Positions 1 to 8,968 of a stretch of 64,000 bases of DNA are shown in pieces. The notes beneath the pieces were generated by a model. The model had not been told where the DNA came from. It did no database searches and was given only the letters and a program-made list of their open reading frames with translations. A program made the translations under genes and the position numbers. Where the stretch lies: contig OY829892.1 in assembly GCA_963691905.1 (NCBI GenBank), positions 124,001-188,000 on the forward strand, in the 5' to 3' direction. The stretch's first letter is position 1, and each line of letters opens with the position of its first letter. This DNA comes from QGON01 sp963691905. Lineage in GTDB: Bacteria; Pseudomonadota; Gammaproteobacteria; Chromatiales; Chromatiaceae.

Positions 1-733
1 TGCGGTACCAGGGCTTGATACTCAGCACCATATCCCCCCGTTGCAGAATGAACTGGGCATAGAGACGATTCCAGCTCCGGGAGAGGTTGCCACTCTGTCC
101 GTTGGACTGGTGCACGATTGAAAAACGGTTGAGCGGGTTTCTCCAGCCAAACAGTGTCCAATCGCTTTTCAGATCAAGGAAGACCTCTGGTTCATGGTTG
201 GTCTCCCGGAAAGGCGAAGAGATCGGTTTATTATATGCCTGCCAATAGGAGTGATTCGTATAGGCCATATAGACGCTGCCGATACCCCCGAAAAGATCCT
301 CCAGCACCGGAACCTTGAGGCTCAACTGAAACTCTATCTCGGTGTTATCCAAAACATTGTCACTCGGGGCGATCCCACTGTATGGCGCAGTGTTTGGATC
401 GCTCTCATAGGAGGCGAAAAGTACATAGTTCATCTTGTGCGGCGTAATGACAAAGGGATTATCCTGTGTCGACTTCTCACTCAGCAGTCGTTTCTCAACC
501 GGGGAAGATGCAGACGGTTCGTCAACCGCGACTGTTGGTGCAGCATTGTCAGTTATCTGGTCATTTCCAGCATCCTTACACCCTTCCCTGAGCTCAGCTA
601 TCGTTGTGTCTCCGGACGCATTCCTGAGGGCATCGAGCAGACACTCCTCGTGCTCACCAACAGCACCCGCCTGGGTCAATACCGGCAGCAACAGCCAGGC
701 AATAGCCAACAGATATAATGGCTTTCTCAACAT
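1..733 (-). CDS. pldA: Outer-membrane phospholipase A1 (PldA), 3' part missing
   Basis: This is the N-terminal 244 residues of a detergent-resistant phospholipase A, an outer-membrane beta-barrel enzyme that hydrolyses phospholipids misplaced in the outer leaflet. The gene runs off the left edge. Seen in the minus-strand translation: an N-terminal signal peptide (MLRKPLYLLAIAWLLLPVLT), then barrel-like sequence, and near the cut end the family signature HQSNGQS followed by SRSWNR, which carries the catalytic His and Ser. The ATG at 733 begins directly before the signal peptide. The stretch between about residues 40 and 80 is Ser/Glu/Thr-rich and looks like a linker. The signature makes the family secure; the C-terminal barrel cannot be inspected. 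Confidence 0.85.
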   Translation of the reverse strand, partial: MLRKPLYLLAIAWLLLPVLTQAGAVGEHEECLLDALRNASGDTTIAELREGCKDAGNDQITDNAAPTVAVDEPSASSPVEKRLLSEKSTQDNPFVITPHKMNYVLFASYESDPNTAPYSGIAPSDNVLDNTEIEFQLSLKVPVLEDLFGGIGSVYMAYTNHSYWQAYNKPISSPFRETNHEPEVFLDLKSDWTLFGWRNPLNRFSIVHQSNGQSGNLSRSWNRLYAQFILQRGDMVLSIKPWYR

Positions 734-746
734 AGCTTTCAACCCT

Positions 747-1220
747 CTACTCCTTGTTTTTTCTGCGTAGTCTGAAAAACTGCCGTAAGCGTTCACCACT
801 CTCCATCTCCAACAACCCCCCTTCACACTCGACACGGTGGTTGAAACGTCGATCGGAAGGCAGGAGATCGAACACGCTGCCAGCGGCTCCTCCTCTGGGA
901 TCACGGGCAGCATAAACCACCCGCTCCACCCTGGCGTGAATGATCGCACCGGCACACATGGGACAGGGTTCCAGTGTAACGTAAAGGATGGAGCCGGGCA
1001 GACGATAGTTCTCTTCCCGCCGTCCCGCATCACGCAGGGCCATGATTTCGGCGTGGGCAGTGGGGTCATGGTGACCGATTGGGCGATTCCATCCCTGGCC
1101 GATAATCTTGCCATCACGGACCAGGATGGCACCTACCGGCACCTCCCCCTCGGATTCAGCCTGGGCTGAGAGTTCGAGGGCGGCTTCCATATAGTGGATG
1201 TCTTGTGTATCGAAAATCAT
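747..1220 (-). CDS. tadA: tRNA-specific adenosine deaminase TadA
   Basis: TadA converts adenosine-34 in the anticodon of tRNA-Arg(ACG) to inosine, an essential step in decoding. The protein has 157 residues, the usual length. The zinc/catalytic motif HAE is at residues 56-58 (His56 ligand, Glu58 proton shuttle) and PCPMC at 85-89 supplies the two Cys ligands; both are intact. The gene starts 14 bases before the pldA start on the same strand, so the two may be cotranscribed. The substrate-loop region and length fit TadA better than a guanine or cytosine deaminase. Confidence 0.93.
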   Translation of the reverse strand: MIFDTQDIHYMEAALELSAQAESEGEVPVGAILVRDGKIIGQGWNRPIGHHDPTAHAEIMALRDAGRREENYRLPGSILYVTLEPCPMCAGAIIHARVERVVYAARDPRGGAAGSVFDLLPSDRRFNHRVECEGGLLEMESGERLRQFFRLRRKNKE

Positions 1221-1509
1221 GGTTGTTGTGTCGCATGGAGCAACACCTAAACGCTACTCCCACTCGATTGTTAATAAGCTTGGTAAATTTTTAAAAGCAA
1301 TCGCTTAGTATTGGCCGTCAGAGTAAATACCATGATAAATACCATTATCAGTAATTTCTTGGAAAAAATTCTATTCCTTGACTGAGCGGCTACCGCCTTA
1401 AGAGCGCCAAAACACTCAATATAGTCAACACTTCTTGCGTTTCTTGCTACTGCCACATAGCACGGATCATTGTGCTCTCAGGGGCAAAGCACCGGAAAAA
1501 GGGCTGAGA
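1221..1509. other. Intergenic stretch, no gene seen
   Basis: This 289-base gap lies between tadA and the hybrid kinase, both leftward. The only open frame is a 61-codon AT-rich one without a convincing ribosome site, which I do not accept as a gene. It probably holds the tadA promoter and the 3' end of the kinase transcript. Confidence 0.5.
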
Positions 1510-3477
1510 TCAGCCTCGCGATGTGGTGATCTGACTGAGCACCGCGATCAATTCATCCGGATCGATAGGCTTGGTCAGATGATGCGACATGCCGGCATCC
1601 AGACATTTCTGTTTTTCCTCCACCAGGGCATGTGCGGTGAGGCCGACGACCGGTAGCTCGGGGGCCATCGCCTTGATATGCCGCGTGGCTTCGTAGCCAT
1701 TCATCACCGGCATCTGGATATCCATAAGCACCAGATCAAACGCAGAAGGGCCTTTTTCTTTGAGGATGTCGAGTGCAAGCTGGCCGTTGTCGGCAAAAAT
1801 CACTTCTGCTCCCTCGGTAACCAGCAGGTCTTCGAGGATCATCTGATTGATATCGACGTCCTCGGCGGCGAGAACACGCAAGCCCGACAGTGATGGCTGG
1901 TCGCTGGCTGGCGATGACACCGTTTGGTTGACGGGTTCGCCGGCCAACGGCAGGTTCACCTTGAACACAAACTCGGTGCCGTATCCGAGCTTGCTGCTGA
2001 CAGTCAGTTCGCCCCCCATCATCCGAACCAGGCTGTGGCTGATGGTCAGGCCCAGTCCGGTTCCACCGTACTTCCGAGTCGTGGTGCTGTCCCCCTGTTC
2101 AAATGGCGAGAACAAGCGGTAGACTTGTGTATCATCCATGCCGATACCGGTATCCGCAACGCTGATGGTCGCGACACCTTCCAGCCATGCCGCTGAAACC
2201 GTGACACTCCCCTGATCGGTGAACTTGATCGCATTCGATAGCAGGTTGAGTAAAACCTGGCGAAGGCGGAACGCATCACCCATTACCCAGGTCGGCATGT
2301 TGTCAGCAAAATCAACCCGCAGCGAGAGTGACTTGTTCTGTGCCCTGTCCCCCATCATGTTGACGACTTCCTCAACAGTGGGGACGAAGGAGAAGGGTGT
2401 TTCTTCGATCGACAGCTTGCCGGCCTCGATCTTGGAATAATCGAGAATGTCGTTGATGACTCGCAGCAGGTGTTCACCGGACTGCAGGATCTGCTGGAAG
2501 TGCTCGCGCGAATCGCTGTTCACCGCATCCCTCTGACCGATGTGGGCCACGCCCAGGATGGCGTTCAACGGTGTGCGGACCTCGTGACTCATATTGGCCA
2601 GGAAGTCGCTCTTTGATCGGTTGGCGGCTTCCGCTTCTTCCTTGGCCTCCTGCAGGGCGAACTCCGTCTGTTTGCGCCCGGTGATGTTGGAGGCGCTGCC
2701 GACCATGCGCAGTGGTCTCCCCTGGCCGTCGCGCTCTACGACCTGTCCGCGGTCGAGTACCCAGATGACCTGGCCATCAAGTCGCTGCATGCGGTGTTCG
2801 TGGTAGTAAGTGTTGGTCTTACCTGACAGGCAGTCGTCCAGGGCCTGCATGACGTCGGCCTTGTCCCTCTCGAACAGCAAACCGGCGAAGTCGTCGATCT
2901 GGTGTTCGATCTCCTCCTCGGGGAAACCGAACATGTGGCACCAACTGGTGTTATTGGTCACCTTGCCGCTGACAATATCCCAGTCCCAGATGCCTTCACC
3001 AGTCGCTTCGAGTACGTAGCGCAGGCGGGTTGCACTCTTTTCCGCCATGTCGCGCGCATTGATCAGCTCGGTGATGTCCTGCGCAGTAACGATAATCTGG
3101 TTATTGCCCTGGGGATCCTTGATCGGAGTCTTGATCGAACGGAAGTGCCGTATCTCGCCGGTGGCGGCATCGCGGCTGTCTTCGTAGACGATTTCAGGCT
3201 CACCCCGAGCCATGATGGAGAGGACGTTCTCACGGAAGAAATCGGCCATTTCGCTGGGTACACCGAAATCCCCGTCGTGTTTGCCGACCATCTGTTCGGG
3301 AGTGGTGTTGTACAGTTTTGCAACGATCTGGTTGCAAAGCAGGAAATTGCCATCGGCATCCTTGAGCACAAACACGTCCGGCATCTGGTCGATAACCGTG
3401 CGCAACAGCTCATTGCCGAATGTGGTGGTCGATGTGTTTTCAGAAGCTTCCCGCTCTACCCCAGGTTCATTGTTCAT
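1510..3477 (-). CDS. Hybrid sensor histidine kinase (PAS-PAS-HisKA-HATPase-REC)
   Basis: A soluble-looking hybrid kinase of 655 residues with no membrane segment, so it probably senses a cytoplasmic or redox signal. Order of domains: PAS at about 25-140, second PAS/PAC at about 150-275, a short coiled coil, then a HisKA H-box (NMSHEVRTPLNA) near residue 297. An HATPase_c domain follows with its N box (NLLSNAIKFTD) and G boxes (DTGIGM, GGTGLGLTIS). A C-terminal receiver domain from about 530 has phospho-acceptor Asp in LVLMDIQMPVMNG and the conserved Lys in LTKPID. No response regulator gene is adjacent, so output probably goes through a separate phosphotransfer protein. The ATG at 3477 has a weak ribosome site. 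Confidence 0.9.
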   Translation of the reverse strand: MNNEPGVEREASENTSTTTFGNELLRTVIDQMPDVFVLKDADGNFLLCNQIVAKLYNTTPEQMVGKHDGDFGVPSEMADFFRENVLSIMARGEPEIVYEDSRDAATGEIRHFRSIKTPIKDPQGNNQIIVTAQDITELINARDMAEKSATRLRYVLEATGEGIWDWDIVSGKVTNNTSWCHMFGFPEEEIEHQIDDFAGLLFERDKADVMQALDDCLSGKTNTYYHEHRMQRLDGQVIWVLDRGQVVERDGQGRPLRMVGSASNITGRKQTEFALQEAKEEAEAANRSKSDFLANMSHEVRTPLNAILGVAHIGQRDAVNSDSREHFQQILQSGEHLLRVINDILDYSKIEAGKLSIEETPFSFVPTVEEVVNMMGDRAQNKSLSLRVDFADNMPTWVMGDAFRLRQVLLNLLSNAIKFTDQGSVTVSAAWLEGVATISVADTGIGMDDTQVYRLFSPFEQGDSTTTRKYGGTGLGLTISHSLVRMMGGELTVSSKLGYGTEFVFKVNLPLAGEPVNQTVSSPASDQPSLSGLRVLAAEDVDINQMILEDLLVTEGAEVIFADNGQLALDILKEKGPSAFDLVLMDIQMPVMNGYEATRHIKAMAPELPVVGLTAHALVEEKQKCLDAGMSHHLTKPIDPDELIAVLSQITTSRG

Positions 3478-3697
3478 AGTTCAGGTCAGCACGTTAGGTC
3501 GAGTATAGGAAGAATAAACGCCCTTTTTGCCCAGGTCCAACGGTAGTTTGCCGTCAGCGGGTCAGCGGCCCGCCCTACCGCCTTGAGTTCACCCTGAATT
3601 CCACGCCTATCGTCTATCAAGCTGCCCGTTTTTTTCTCCAATTGCGGCTCCACCCTGACCAGCCGGCAAGCCCGGGGACGCCCTGGACCTCCCATTC

Positions 3698-4756
3698 CTA
3701 CGTGACTTTCCAGGTCGGCGCTATTCCATCCTGTAGCTGCTGCAGGATGATCCCGGCGCGCCGCCGCAGTTCTGCCTGTTTGCCGTGGGCGTGGGGCTGC
3801 CTGGGGTCGATGCCGGCAGACCTGAAGTAGCCGACGGCCCGCGTCACGAACTCTGCCTTGCCCTCCCCTTTTTGCATGGTGTTGGCTAGGGCGAACTGGA
3901 TCAGCTTGCTGCGGAAGGAGCCGAAGCTGGAGGAGCCGGGGATCGTGACCAGGTCGTCGCCGTGTCGATAGAGCGCGACCGGTGGTTCCGCCCCGGTCCC
4001 CACGCCGATCAGTTTGTAACCTTTGTGGTCGGTGATCAGCTTGGTGCTGCGGGTGGTGCCGTGCTCGAACTTTGCGTAGTTCCCTGCGTGCTGATAGGCG
4101 GCAATGGCATCAAGCACCTTGGCCACTGCGTTGGAGTCGGCCAGGTAGACGACGATGGTGTCGAAACGGGATTCCGCACCGGGTGCGCCGACCTTGGCGT
4201 TGGAGAGTCCAGGGTGGCGATCGGGCCGGCGCAGCATCTGGGTGACGACGTATTGGATGACGTGGATTGCCTGGTGGGGCTTTGTGTGCAGGTAGATCCG
4301 CTCGGTGGAGGGGGAGAGGTTTCTGCGAAAATGATAGAAGGTATTGGCCAGGACGTTGCAGACGTCCGGCCGATTGCTCTTCGCCAGGTTCACCAGGGCC
4401 GTGAAGTTGTTCCGATCGAGTTCGGCGAAGCCCGACTGGGCCGCATGGGCATTGAAATAGAGCGAGAGGAAGTCACCGAGGGCATCCTGATCGTCATCCG
4501 GGTCGCACTGGATCTCCGGCAGTTGGGGCAGGCGCAGGATCTGTTCGAGAAACGGGATCATGGCCGCCGGGCTAGTATGGAAATTCCGGCTGGCCCGGGC
4601 ATAGAGGCCGTAGACGTCTGCGTTGGCCGCGGCATAGGTGCCGCTGGCTTGGTCCTTGCGGTGAGTCCAGACCAGGTCGAGGAAGCGTTGCAGATCGTCG
4701 GAAAGGCGGGCCTGCTTCTGTTCAAAGGCTGCGATGCGTTCTCTTACGTTCACCAT
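3698..4756 (-). CDS. HopA1-like protein of unknown role
   Basis: A 352-residue protein without signal peptide or membrane helix. Its C-terminal half resembles the HopA1 family, named after a type III effector but common in bacteria outside secretion loci: a strand block RIYLHTKPHQAIHVIQYVV, then TIVVYLADSNAVAKVLDAI, then a conserved-type SSSFGSFRSKLIQFAL. This match is from memory of family patterns, not a search. The ATG at 4756 is chosen over a GTG at 4765 because GGAG lies 8 bases before it. It starts 73 bases downstream of the SGNH hydrolase gene, on the same strand, so the two are probably one operon. No secretion genes are nearby, so an effector role is not implied; a lyase-type or peptide-modification role is possible. 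Confidence 0.55.
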   Translation of the reverse strand: MVNVRERIAAFEQKQARLSDDLQRFLDLVWTHRKDQASGTYAAANADVYGLYARASRNFHTSPAAMIPFLEQILRLPQLPEIQCDPDDDQDALGDFLSLYFNAHAAQSGFAELDRNNFTALVNLAKSNRPDVCNVLANTFYHFRRNLSPSTERIYLHTKPHQAIHVIQYVVTQMLRRPDRHPGLSNAKVGAPGAESRFDTIVVYLADSNAVAKVLDAIAAYQHAGNYAKFEHGTTRSTKLITDHKGYKLIGVGTGAEPPVALYRHGDDLVTIPGSSSFGSFRSKLIQFALANTMQKGEGKAEFVTRAVGYFRSAGIDPRQPHAHGKQAELRRRAGIILQQLQDGIAPTWKVT

Positions 4757-4829
4757 GGGTGCCACTCCTCTGTTGGATGCAACCCCGAACTAGGGGTCAG
4801 CCCGCCCGACGGCATTCTCCGTCTGGTTG

Positions 4830-5708
4830 TCAGTTCTGGATCAATGTTTCCGCCTTGTCGCAGATCAGGTTGCCGATTTTGGCATAGCCCTCACCGTTGG
4901 CGTGGATCTCGTTGAGCCAGTCGTTGCTCTCGCCGGTGACGCCCAAGTCGGCGCGTTGCAGGGTATTCCGGGTGTCGACGACGTGGAAGTTGGGCAGTTT
5001 CTTGGCGCCGTTTGGCTGGGAGAGTTCCAGCAGCGCCTCGGCCAGTTTCTCGAACAGATAGTCGGTCAGCGCTACCCAGTCCTCCTGAGGGATCTGGTCA
5101 TTGTTGAACGCCCGGAAGAGCCAGGGGCCGAGCAGCCCGATCCCGAAAAAGCGCGCCGGGGAGTTGTTGGGAGTGGGGTAGTCGTAGGTGTGGCAGACGA
5201 TGGGCACGCCAGCGGAGGGGGCACCCGGGCGGTCGCGCAGCTGGACGATACGCCGGTAGCCGTCCTGGATATCGGTCAGCAGCTGATTCAGGCAGTCCTG
5301 GTCACAGTATGCCTCGGGGCTGTTCATCTTGATGACCGGGCGCGTCCCGGGGTTGATCAGGATCTCCCCCGCTTCGTCGCTCAGATCGTTGCCACCGCCG
5401 CTGAGCAGGATCAGATCCCACTTCTCGCCGTTTTTCACTGACAGTGCGCGCCGCAGGCCAGCATTGCCTGCGATCTGGGATATGTTCTTGACCGTGTCTC
5501 CGGGCTGGGCGCAGTTGACGATCAGGGTGGATTTGGAAAACCGCATGGAAAAGAGCAGGTTCGAGGTGGGTATCCCGCCGATGGTGAACCAGGAGTCCCC
5601 CTCCGCAAGGATCTTACAGTCATGGTAGGCGGGGTCCGCCCAAGGTGGCAGTTCGGTGGCGTTGAGGTCGGCCCAGGTGACGACGTTGGCGTGAAAGTCT
5701 CTTGACAT
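4830..5708 (-). CDS. SGNH/GDSL-type hydrolase
   Basis: A 292-residue cytoplasmic-looking esterase/lipase-fold hydrolase. The four SGNH blocks can be seen: GDSW with nucleophile Ser39, the oxyanion Gly70 in QPGDT, GGGND with Asn107, and a C-terminal DWLNEIHANGEGY with His269. In the last block the usual Asp-x-x-His spacing is altered, the Asp lying six residues before the His, a pattern I recall from other NEIH-type members. The ATG at 5708 was chosen because AAGGAG sits 5 bases upstream; a longer frame back to 5753 has no such site. The gene leads the HopA1-like gene on the same strand. Substrate unknown. Confidence 0.75.
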   Translation of the reverse strand: MSRDFHANVVTWADLNATELPPWADPAYHDCKILAEGDSWFTIGGIPTSNLLFSMRFSKSTLIVNCAQPGDTVKNISQIAGNAGLRRALSVKNGEKWDLILLSGGGNDLSDEAGEILINPGTRPVIKMNSPEAYCDQDCLNQLLTDIQDGYRRIVQLRDRPGAPSAGVPIVCHTYDYPTPNNSPARFFGIGLLGPWLFRAFNNDQIPQEDWVALTDYLFEKLAEALLELSQPNGAKKLPNFHVVDTRNTLQRADLGVTGESNDWLNEIHANGEGYAKIGNLICDKAETLIQN

Positions 5709-5856
5709 GGTTGTCTCCTTTACAGGGGAGGTAGCGGTCGGAAACGACCACACACTGCCATTTTCTCCGGTGGGAATCGGAGGCGATGGTTCTTCCTATT
5801 TAGGATTATAGACACTACGGCGGTGGGGTAAGGGTATCTGCGGGGGCAGGGCCGGT

Positions 5857-6198
5857 TCAGCCCCGCCGGCTTTCCTGCTCTGCAGGCGACGAGGTGGCGA
5901 TACGGGGAAAGTCGTTGTCCCGGAGCAGTGTGGTGATCTCCGCGGCCATCACCGGTTTCGAGAAGAGGTATCCCTGGATTTCGTCGCAACCCATCTGGCG
6001 CAGAAAAGAGAGCTGCCGGTGGTTTTCCACCCCCTCCGCGAGGACTTTCTTGCCCAGGGTCTTGCCCATGGCAATTACGGTGCGGATAATCGCACGGTCG
6101 TTCTCGTCGTCCTCCATGTCACGTACGAACGACTTGTCGATCTTGAGGGTGGTGACCGGCGGAAGGATTTGCATACACGACACCGACTTGGCAGACAA
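5857..6198 (-). pseudogene. C-terminal fragment of an EAL-domain phosphodiesterase
   Basis: Residues 15-100 of this frame match the last third of an EAL c-di-GMP phosphodiesterase: TLKIDKSFV, then AIIRTVIAMGKTLGKKVLAEGVE and GCDEIQGYLFSKP. The first part of the domain, including the EAL motif and most metal ligands, is absent, and upstream sequence passes directly into the unrelated Sel1-repeat gene region. It is therefore a truncated relic. The first dozen residues before LPPVTTLKID do not look like EAL sequence, so the breakpoint lies near 6165. Confidence 0.75.
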
Positions 6199-6243
6199 AA
6201 TACAACATGAGCAAGGGGATGACGTAAAACTGCCGATGATTCA

Positions 6244-7311
6244 TTACTGCTTTTCTCCTGTTGACAGGCGATCCACAGCCTCAATCGCCAGCCTGTTCCC
6301 TTGTTTTGCCGCCAACTGATACCAAGACTTAGCCTGATCAATATCGCGTTCAACATCATCGCCCAGTTCGTAGGCTTCTCCCAACATGAACTGCGCATCG
6401 GCATCACCTGCGTCAGCCGACGTTCGGAACCAAACAAAGCTCTGTTCGACATTTCTGGGAACACCATGTCCACGGTAATACTGCACCCCCAGATGAAACT
6501 GTGCAGAAGGATAGCCCGCCTTAGCCGCTTTAAGATTTAAGGCAAAGGCCTTGGCGTGATCCTGGGGAATGCCCTGTCCTTTGGTGTACAACAGGGCCAT
6601 CACTGCCATCGCACGAAGATGTCCTTGCTTCGCGGCCTGCCCCATCAGTTCCGCACTTCTTTTCAAATCAACTGGGGATTTATTATCAATTCCCTGAAAC
6701 AGCATGGCCGCTTGAAATTGGCTTTCTACGTGACCCAATTCTGCCGCTCTCAGAAAAGCTGCCAAGGCCTTTCCCCGATTGGCTGCAACAATATTGCCTT
6801 GTAAATACAAGGCACCCAGGATGTAATGTGCATCAGGGTGATTTTTGCTGACCGCCAGTTCAACCCACGGCACCCCTCGCTGTGGATCCTTTTCTACACC
6901 ACGCCCCTTAATATATGAAAGACCGGTCTGTAAAGCTGCCAAGGCGAATCCCTTGTTTGCGGCCTCCTCTATCATTAGCATCCCTTTTTGCGGGTTTGGT
7001 TTCGTACCCTCCCCCGCCAGCAACATGGTTCCACAATAGTATGTTGCTGCCACATGGCCTTCGGATGCAGCCCGGCACATCCAACGAAATCCACTCTCCC
7101 TATCCTTTGGCACTTCTCGACCGGCCAGCAGTGTTCTTGCCAGGGAATAAGCACTTTCGCTATCACCATTTTTCGCGTCTGATTGGCAGGCCTGGATATC
7201 CTTGCCGCATTGAATTTTAGGATCACCTTCCGCGCTTTTGCCTATGGCCTGGGTAGAGCCATACATCAAGAGCAAGGTGATAATGCCTAGTTGCTTGCGC
7301 CAGTTTTTCAT
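6244..7311 (-). CDS. Sel1-repeat (TPR-like) secreted protein
   Basis: A 355-residue protein with a signal peptide (hydrophobic core LGIITLLLMYGSTQA) followed by about eight Sel1-like repeats of about 36 residues, each with the A-x-x-x-L-G/A pattern and the loop G-x-G-V/I-x-x-D (for example YIKGRGVEKDPQRG, YTKGQGIPQDHAKA, YYRGHGVPRNVEQS). Such solenoids bind proteins and often act in envelope signalling or host interaction. Two Cys pairs near the N-terminus could form disulphides. Start taken at the ATG at 7311, directly before the signal peptide; the frame extends 14 codons further upstream without need. Confidence 0.85.
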   Translation of the reverse strand: MKNWRKQLGIITLLLMYGSTQAIGKSAEGDPKIQCGKDIQACQSDAKNGDSESAYSLARTLLAGREVPKDRESGFRWMCRAASEGHVAATYYCGTMLLAGEGTKPNPQKGMLMIEEAANKGFALAALQTGLSYIKGRGVEKDPQRGVPWVELAVSKNHPDAHYILGALYLQGNIVAANRGKALAAFLRAAELGHVESQFQAAMLFQGIDNKSPVDLKRSAELMGQAAKQGHLRAMAVMALLYTKGQGIPQDHAKAFALNLKAAKAGYPSAQFHLGVQYYRGHGVPRNVEQSFVWFRTSADAGDADAQFMLGEAYELGDDVERDIDQAKSWYQLAAKQGNRLAIEAVDRLSTGEKQ

Positions 7312-7514
7312 GTAACGACCTTGCGACTGTGTATTTAAAAAAATCATGTTCATTGACTTTACTGAAGTTTCACCGTTTTTCCGGCACCTCGGCAGACATA
7401 GGTTTGCCAGGTTCTAGTTTGCGTGTATACGGCATAGGCATTACTTATGGAGCAGCCCTGTAGACTATCGGCAGACTAAGAATATTCTTTCTATATCAGC
7501 CACTTAACAGTGAA

Positions 7515-7580
7515 TGGAACCCCCTCTCTGGTATAATCAATGTTGTTAAAGCATTGATTATACTGAGAAAAGAGGCTCCA
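7515..7580. repeat. Imperfect inverted repeat hairpin
   Basis: The left arm begins TGGAACCCCCTCTCTGG and ends TATAATCAATG; the right arm begins CATTGATTATA and ends AGAGGCTCCA, with a 9-base loop. The inner 11 bases of the stem are perfect. It lies directly before the transposase remnant and may be the left end or promoter hairpin of that element. Confidence 0.6.
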
Positions 7581-7642
7581 TTCGGCATTTATTCTACGTG
7601 ATCTCCTAACCACTATCCAAACCCCATTTTCTGATTCAAAGC

Positions 7643-7905
7643 TTGGCCGCGCACTTAGCCAACCTGTCGGTATTGGTGGCTGACCGCCGGGAGAAGGCAG
7701 AGAGGGTCTCGGTCTTCTTATACGGCAAGCAGCGGGAGATACTGGCCTATGAGCAGATGGTGATGCTCTCTGTTCAACAGATCATTGAATACTATAGCGC
7801 TCGCTGGAAGATCGAATCCGGTTTCAAGAAGATCAAGCAGTAGCTCGGCAGTGGACGCAGTCAGACGCGCAATGCGCATGCCGTGACCAATCACCTGAAC
7901 TTATG
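7643..7905 (+). pseudogene. DDE transposase C-terminal remnant
   Basis: The readable part ends with IIEYYSARWKIESGFKKIKQ, the YREK-type region of an IS4/IS701-like transposase. The next codon is TAG where a Glu is expected, after which the reading continues as LGSGRSQTRNAHAVTNHLN, the usual family continuation, and then stops again. N-terminal domain and first catalytic Asp are absent. This is a dead fragment of about 88 codons. Confidence 0.8.
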
Positions 7906-7916
7906 AAATGACCGGG

Positions 7917-8456
7917 CTATGGGTTAGAACGAATCTTATCCAAATCACTCCTCAATTTCGCATACAAATCCAGAAGATCTTTATATTCACCTATGGCTTC
8001 TTCATGTTTTCCGGAAAAAAGAATGCTCTTAGACACCTCAAGATAACGCTCTGCAGATTCTAGATTTTCTGTAGATGCCCCATAGCTTGGATCTTCTATT
8101 GCAAAGTCAATTTTACCTTTTGCCCAATAAAGATTGGATTTGGCGTCTCCAATATCTTTTGGTATTTCTCCTCCGCTGGCATCACCCGTCAATCCGGTGA
8201 CAAGCTTATTCAATCTGGCCGTATATTTTGCATACTCCGGATCGCCCTTGTTATTACCAAGCTCGATCTGGATCTCATTAATATAATCTTCAACCCTCTG
8301 CCTATTAATTTCTTTAGAATTCCCTGATGTTTTTTTGTAACTTTCCAGATACGTTTCTGCCCATCTAAACTTATTAGCATCCAATCCGCTCAAATTACCG
8401 GCCAAAAGGGTGACTGAAAACAATGAAAGAATCAAAAATGACAAAATATGTTTCAT
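7917..8456 (-). CDS. Hypothetical secreted helical protein
   Basis: A 179-residue protein with a clear signal peptide (MKHILSFLILSLFSVTLLAG) and a helix-rich, charged remainder with spacing reminiscent of a four-helix bundle. I do not recognise a family. It is AT-richer than the surrounding genes and sits between two mobile-element remnants, which suggests recent arrival. Start set at the ATG at 8456 next to the signal peptide; the frame is open 15 codons upstream into the repeat at 8487. Confidence 0.6.
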   Translation of the reverse strand: MKHILSFLILSLFSVTLLAGNLSGLDANKFRWAETYLESYKKTSGNSKEINRQRVEDYINEIQIELGNNKGDPEYAKYTARLNKLVTGLTGDASGGEIPKDIGDAKSNLYWAKGKIDFAIEDPSYGASTENLESAERYLEVSKSILFSGKHEEAIGEYKDLLDLYAKLRSDLDKIRSNP

Positions 8457-8486
8457 GTAATTATCCAAAATAAGATAAGAATGTTT

Positions 8487-8629
8487 ATAACTATTCAGCA
8501 CTTCAAATGAATTATCTGTAACTGTTCAGATTACCCCTGAAATTCATCAGCTCAAGGCGAAAAATGTGAGTTTACACGTCATTTTTTAACACAGAAATGA
8601 TGGATTTCCTGGGTGAGCTGAATAGTTAC
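8487..8629. repeat. MITE-like element with TAACTATTCAGC ends
   Basis: The outer ends are ATAACTATTCAGC (8487-8499) and GCTGAATAGTTAC (8617-8629), inverted copies of each other; an extra GTAACTGTTCAG lies inside at 8518. Relatives with the same ends are at 21414-21626 and from 27546. The RAYT remnant stops matching its family just at the right-hand edge, so this element probably inserted there or promoted the deletion. Confidence 0.6.
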
Positions 8630-8641
8630 GTGAAAGATAAG

Positions 8642-8932
8642 AGGTTCCGGCGCGTCCGTATATCTTGTTGATGTACTGAACAAATCTGCGGCCCAGCGAA
8701 ATCATCAACGGGACACAGCCTCAGTATCGGGCGGAGTCAATAGCAGATGCACATGGTTGGTCATCAGAACATAGGCGTGCAACTGACAGCCACTGGTTTT
8801 GAGCCCATCGCCCAGCCACTCTCTATATGCAAGATAGTCCTCCTCGGCAATGAAACAAGCATCACGTTTATGCCCACGCTGCACAATGTGTAACGGGATT
8901 CCGGGAAGATGGATGCGAGGGCGGCGGGGCAT
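8642..8932 (-). pseudogene. REP-associated tyrosine transposase (RAYT, Y1 type), broken
   Basis: The frame from 8932 reads MPRRPRIHLPGIPLHIVQRG, the typical RAYT start, and then HAYVLMTNHVHLLLTPP, the HUH motif of Y1 transposases. It stops after EAVSR at 8705, but the homology resumes in another frame as MISLGRRFVQYINKIYGRAGT, so a one- or two-base indel near 8707 broke it. The rest of the gene, including the catalytic Tyr region downstream of the RRSGTLW-like block, is missing beyond about 8640. RAYTs move or maintain REP palindromes, which are abundant in this window. Confidence 0.8.
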
Positions 8933-8968
8933 GATTGAATGAATAGCAGAATAATTCGAGCCTGGCCC

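Noticed and set aside
1271..1456. A 61-codon leftward open frame between tadA and the hybrid kinase.
   Set aside because: Low-complexity AT-rich translation, no ribosome site, no family features.
3698..4756. A type III secretion effector.
   Set aside because: The fold resembles HopA1, but no secretion or chaperone genes are nearby, and the family occurs outside such systems.
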